From Oscillospiraceae bacterium (GTDB taxonomy: Bacteria > Bacillota > Clostridia > Oscillospirales > Ruminococcaceae): a stretch of 8,006 nucleotides of DNA. Within the stretch, counting starts at the first letter, position 1, and every line of letters starts with the position of its first letter. Below, one piece after another: positions 4,973-8,006 of this stretch. The stretch lies in assembly GCA_003512525.1 (NCBI GenBank), contig DOQG01000052.1, positions 1 through 8,006 of the forward strand, in the 5' to 3' direction. The notes under the pieces were generated by a model. That model searched no databases and was not told the DNA's origin. It saw nothing but the letters and a program-made list of their open reading frames with translations. A program made the translations under genes and the position numbers.

Positions 4973-7448
4973 ACCACGTTTTACCGATATTCACGTCTAC
5001 CGTCATGGGTACAGTGAGTTTTACGGCGTTCTCCATTTCTTCCTTTAAAAGTGCGGCTGCCTTGTCGGCGCAGTCCTCTTTGGCTTCTACTATCAGCTCA
5101 TCGTGGACCTGTAGTATAAGCTTTGCGTCAAGCTTACTTTCCCGAAGCCTGTTGTAGACCCTTATCATTGCTATCTTTATGATATCTGCGGCAGTGCCCT
5201 GTATGGGGGTATTCTTAGCTACACGTTCGCCGAAGGACTGCAGGTTCTTGTTCTTTGCGGCAAGCTCCTTTATATATCTTCTTCTGCCGAACATTGTTTC
5301 GACATAACCGTCATGTCTTGCCTTTGCAACGGTCTTGTCCATATAGTGAGCTATGCCCGAATATTTTGAAAGATATGCTCTTATATATTCGCTTGCCTTA
5401 GTCATAGAAACGCCGATGTCCTTTGACAGGGAGAATGCACCTATACCATAGACTATACCAAAGTTGACCGCTTTTGCCTTGCTTCTGAGATCGGGCGTTA
5501 CCCATTCAATCGGCTGATTGAACACCTGGGAGGCGGTAACGGTATGGATATCAACGCCGTCAAGGAACGCCTTTTTCATAATTTCATCGCCTGAGATATG
5601 AGCCAGTACGCGCAGTTCTATCTGCGAGTAGTCGGCATCGACAAGCAGATATCCGTCCTTTGCTGTGAAAAATCTTCTCATCTCTCTGCCGAGCGGAGTC
5701 CTTACCGGGATATTCTGAATATTTGGCTCGGCGCTTGAAATTCTGCCTGTTCTGGTTTCGGTCTGCTTGAAGGTGGAATGCACCCTGCCGTCCTCGCCGA
5801 CTACCTTAAGCAGTCCTGTGACATAAGTATTCTGCAGCTTGGTGAGTGCGCGATACTCTGTTATAAGCGGGATTATCGGGTGCTTGTCCATAAGGCTTTC
5901 AAGCACCTCGGCATTTGTAGAGTATCCTGTTTTTGTCTTTTTTGCACTGGATAGCTTAAGCTTCTCAAAAAGCACGCTTCCGAGCTGTTTAGGCGAGCCG
6001 ATGTTAAATTCATAGCCTGCATATTCATAGATCTCACGGCTTATCTTTTCTGCCTTTTCCGTAATTTTTTCGCCGAAAGCCTTAATACCGTCAATGTCCA
6101 GCTTAACGCCCTCGCGCTCCATAGCTACAAGGACTGTGGCAAGCGGTATTTCGATATCAGTAAGCACGGTAGCCGAGCCTGTTTGGTGTATATTGTCGTA
6201 CAGTATATCGTTCAGCGCCGCAACAGTAATCGACTTTTCCTGTATGCTGTTTCCCTCGGGAACGCCGTACTGTGTGCACAGTCTTGACATACTGTAGTCG
6301 TTTGAGTCGGGGTCGGCAAGGTAAGCCGCAAGTGTCGTATCGAACTTATTATTTTCAAGCTTCTCAAGACCAGAAACGGAGAGCGTTTCCTTTATGTCGA
6401 AGGTATACTTTGTACTGCCGCTGTTTGCATATGCTCTGAGCTCATCGCCGGACAGCTCATTCATTATGCCGATACCGCCTGCGTAAATTTTGCTGCTATC
6501 CGTAATGATGATATCACCCTTGGGCATAGCTGAAGCCTGATTTTCGCGATTTCCGGTACCCGCTGCTTTTGAACCTGCGGGGGCAGAAGTCGGTTGAAGC
6601 TGTAATTTCTGAAGCATCTTATACATTTCAAGCTCAGATAAAAGTTTTGCGAGCCGTTCATCGTCACGCTCACCCGGAATATAGTGAGAAAGCTCTGTGT
6701 CTATCGGAGCGGTAAGGCATATTTCGGCAAGCTTTCTGCTCATATAGCAGCTTTCTTTGCCGTTGATGAGCTTGTTGCGCAAGCCGTCTGTTATGAGGGT
6801 CGAGTCGATGTTTTCGTATAAGCCGTCAACGCTTGCAAACTCTTTTATTAGTGACAGGGCGGTTTTTTCGCCTATGCCGCGAACACCGGGAATATTGTCG
6901 CTCGTATCGCCCATAAGCGCCTTGACCTCTATCATCTGCTTTGGGGTAACGCCGTATTCGTCTTCTATTACACCGGGAGTATAGTATATATCACCTTTGG
7001 TTTTGGCAAGCCTTACCGTAACGTAATCATTAACGAGCTGGAATGAGTCGCGGTCGCCTGTCGAAACGGTGCAGGGAATCTTTTTATCCGCGCAGGCGGC
7101 TGAGATCGTGCCGATAATATCATCGGCTTCATACCCCTCTTGTTCGATAATGGCGATACCCATTGCCTTTATTATCTTTTTCATATAGGGTAGCTGCTGG
7201 GCAAGATCCTCAGGCATACCCTTACGGTTCGCCTTATATCCGTCATACATCTTATGGCGGAATGTAGGCGCTTTAAGGTCAAATGCTACGGCTATCATAT
7301 CAGGCTGAACATCTTTTTCGAGCATCAGCAGGGTATTCATAAAGCCGGTCACGGCGTTTGTGGCAACACCCCTTGAATTTGTGAGTACGCGTATGCCGTA
7401 GAATGCGCGGTTAAGTATACTGTTGCCGTCTATTACAAGAAATCCCAT
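4959..7448 (-). CDS. polA: DNA polymerase I
   Basis: It fills gaps and removes RNA primers in lagging-strand synthesis and excision repair. The 829 residues hold three parts. The 5' nuclease (about 1-285) shows D7, EADD (107-110), TGDRD (130-134), GDTSDN (180-185) and a helix-hairpin-helix at GVRGIGEKTALSL (188-200). A short, degenerate 3'-5' exonuclease region (about 310-425) lacks the DxE metal motif, so proofreading is probably absent, as in Bacillus-type enzymes. The polymerase (about 430-829) has motif A DADYSQIELR (604-613), motif B RSKAKAVNFGIVYG (655-668, with K659, F663 and Y667 in the usual places) and motif C QVHDELIVE (780-788). The ATG at 7448 is chosen because AAAGGA (7459-7454) lies 5 nt upstream and MGFLVIDGNS is the standard start. 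An in-frame ATG at 7529 lies upstream of the predicted -10. It precedes rimI, overlapping it by 14 bp. Confidence 0.97.
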   Translation of the reverse strand: MGFLVIDGNSILNRAFYGIRVLTNSRGVATNAVTGFMNTLLMLEKDVQPDMIAVAFDLKAPTFRHKMYDGYKANRKGMPEDLAQQLPYMKKIIKAMGIAIIEQEGYEADDIIGTISAACADKKIPCTVSTGDRDSFQLVNDYVTVRLAKTKGDIYYTPGVIEDEYGVTPKQMIEVKALMGDTSDNIPGVRGIGEKTALSLIKEFASVDGLYENIDSTLITDGLRNKLINGKESCYMSRKLAEICLTAPIDTELSHYIPGERDDERLAKLLSELEMYKMLQKLQLQPTSAPAGSKAAGTGNRENQASAMPKGDIIITDSSKIYAGGIGIMNELSGDELRAYANSGSTKYTFDIKETLSVSGLEKLENNKFDTTLAAYLADPDSNDYSMSRLCTQYGVPEGNSIQEKSITVAALNDILYDNIHQTGSATVLTDIEIPLATVLVAMEREGVKLDIDGIKAFGEKITEKAEKISREIYEYAGYEFNIGSPKQLGSVLFEKLKLSSAKKTKTGYSTNAEVLESLMDKHPIIPLITEYRALTKLQNTYVTGLLKVVGEDGRVHSTFKQTETRTGRISSAEPNIQNIPVRTPLGREMRRFFTAKDGYLLVDADYSQIELRVLAHISGDEIMKKAFLDGVDIHTVTASQVFNQPIEWVTPDLRSKAKAVNFGIVYGIGAFSLSKDIGVSMTKASEYIRAYLSKYSGIAHYMDKTVAKARHDGYVETMFGRRRYIKELAAKNKNLQSFGERVAKNTPIQGTAADIIKIAMIRVYNRLRESKLDAKLILQVHDELIVEAKEDCADKAAALLKEEMENAVKLTVPMTVDVNIGKTWYDTH

Positions 7449-7508
7449 ATTAGTCCTTTCGAGCGGATCGTATTGCTTTATATGCTTATTGTACTGCTGT
7501 CTGTTATA

Positions 7509-7536
7509 AGTATACCATAAATACCGCAAAAATCAA
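7509..7536 (-). promoter_or_regulatory. polA-rimI promoter
   Basis: Read on the minus strand, TTGATT (7536-7531) is a -35 with four of six consensus bases, followed by a 16-bp spacer and TATACT (7514-7509) as -10, with TGG directly before it as an extended -10. Transcription should begin near 7502, giving a leader of about 54 nt to the ATG at 7448. The -35 touches the first bases of the repeat palindrome at 7536-7552. Confidence 0.65.
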
Positions 7537-7868
7537 GCGGCGTGTCGCCGCTGACAGTTCCGCCTTTGGAAAAGGCGGTGCATAGCGTGGGATAGAGCAA
7601 CGGCGGGAATTGACAGTGCGTGTAAGGAAAGTGTTACAAATTTGCGTGGGGCGCAGCAAATTCCGCCTTTGGAAAAGGCGGTGCATAGCTGTGGATAGTG
7701 CAACGGCGGGGAGTGACGATGCGTGTGTGGGAGAACATTATAAATTGCGTGTCGCCGCTGACAGTTCCGCCTTTGGAAAAGGCGGTGCACGGCGTGGGAT
7801 AGAGCAACGGCGGGAATTGACAGTGTGTGTATAGGAGAGTGTTACAAATTTGCGTGGAGCGCGGCAAA
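7536..7868. repeat. Tandem ~103-bp palindromic repeat, 3 copies plus partial fourth
   Basis: The core TTCCGCCTTTGGAAAAGGCG begins at 7558, 7661 and 7765, a period of 103-104 bp. Each core holds a perfect 8-bp hairpin CCGCCTTT-GGA-AAAGGCGG (7560-7578, 7663-7681, 7767-7785). Downstream in each copy come a GGATAG-containing segment, CAACGGCGGG, a variable GTGACAGTGCGTGT-like part, and an AAATT-GCGTG head of the next copy. Copies A and C are nearly identical over about 120 bp; B is the more diverged. The array starts with the palindrome AGCGGCG-TGT-CGCCGCT (7536-7552) and ends with a partial head at about 7848-7868. Short frames through it translate to repeated Arg/Pro-rich peptides and are artefacts of the repeat. 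Confidence 0.9.
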
Positions 7869-8006
7869 ATTACATTGAAATTGCAGTGCAACATATTGTA
7901 AAAAGTCAGCGCGATAAATATACAGCCTACAACGCTAAAAACAGTATCCGTGCCGACAAGTTGTTAATAATTTCGTGAGTGTATCAATGCAACTGCACTG
8001 TCACCG
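7869..8006. other. Right-edge intergenic sequence with an operator-like palindrome
   Basis: No gene is supported. TTGCAGTGCAA (7881-7891) is a perfect 5-1-5 palindrome. It sits between TTGAAA (7875-7880) and TAAAAA (7899-7904), an 18-bp spaced but weak promoter-like pair pointing right. TGCACTG near 7994-8000 repeats part of the palindrome. This could be a regulated promoter for a gene beyond the right edge, or chance. Confidence 0.3.

Noticed and set aside
7449..7529. Upstream in-frame ATG at 7529 giving a PolA longer by 27 residues
   Set aside because: It lies between the -35 and -10 of the predicted promoter, has no Shine-Dalgarno, and adds residues unlike any PolA N-terminus; the ATG at 7448 has both a ribosome binding site and the family start.
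4040..7571. Composite transposon flanked by direct repeats
   Set aside because: The flanks are short palindromic repeats of different subtypes, the content is housekeeping polA-rimI with its own promoter and terminator, and no transposase or target-site duplication is visible.
7690..7698. DnaA-box-like TGTGGATAG
   Set aside because: It is a single 8-of-9 match inside a repeat copy; the other copies do not preserve it, and there is no cluster of boxes or dnaA/dnaN context.
7504..7894. Overlapping minus and plus frames of 60-86 codons encoding repeated His/Arg/Pro-rich peptides
   Set aside because: They are translations of the tandem repeat in several frames, have no ribosome binding site, and share the same peptide only because the DNA repeats. 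Such frames are common false gene calls.

Overview
The window looks like a chromosomal housekeeping segment from a moderate-GC Firmicute of class Clostridia, most likely a Ruminococcus/Oscillospiraceae-type gut anaerobe. This is inferred from the clustered pgk-tpiA-gpmI order, the Firmicutes-style PolA sequence, the strong purine-rich Shine-Dalgarno sites (mostly CGAAAGGA) and the codon use; it is not a species identification. There are five confident protein genes, no RNA gene, no insertion sequence and no CRISPR array.

Left part, + strand (1-4455): about 200 bp without a supported gene is followed by an extended -10 promoter, a structured leader of about 87 nt, and a lower-glycolysis operon. 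The operon encodes phosphoglycerate kinase (pgk), triosephosphate isomerase (tpiA) and cofactor-independent phosphoglycerate mutase (gpmI). Together these interconvert the triose phosphates and carry 1,3-bisphosphoglycerate to 2-phosphoglycerate. A terminator-like hairpin lies between pgk and tpiA. The operon stop codon runs straight into a GC-rich palindrome and a 71-bp tandem repeat array, and then a strong intrinsic terminator.

Right part, - strand (4463-7536): polA (DNA polymerase I with 5' nuclease and polymerase domains and a degenerate proofreading domain) is followed by rimI (ribosomal protein S18-type N-acetyltransferase). The two genes overlap by 14 bp and are probably cotranscribed from a good promoter just upstream of polA. 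They end at their own terminator, facing the glycolytic operon.

A second tandem array (period about 103-104 bp, 7536-7868) lies directly upstream of the polA promoter. Its head and tail sequences clearly match those of the 71-bp array, so one palindromic intergenic repeat family occurs at both ends of the polA-rimI unit. This repeat family is the least ordinary content here. I see no evidence for a new defence, mobile or biosynthetic system. The last ~140 bp hold no recognisable gene.
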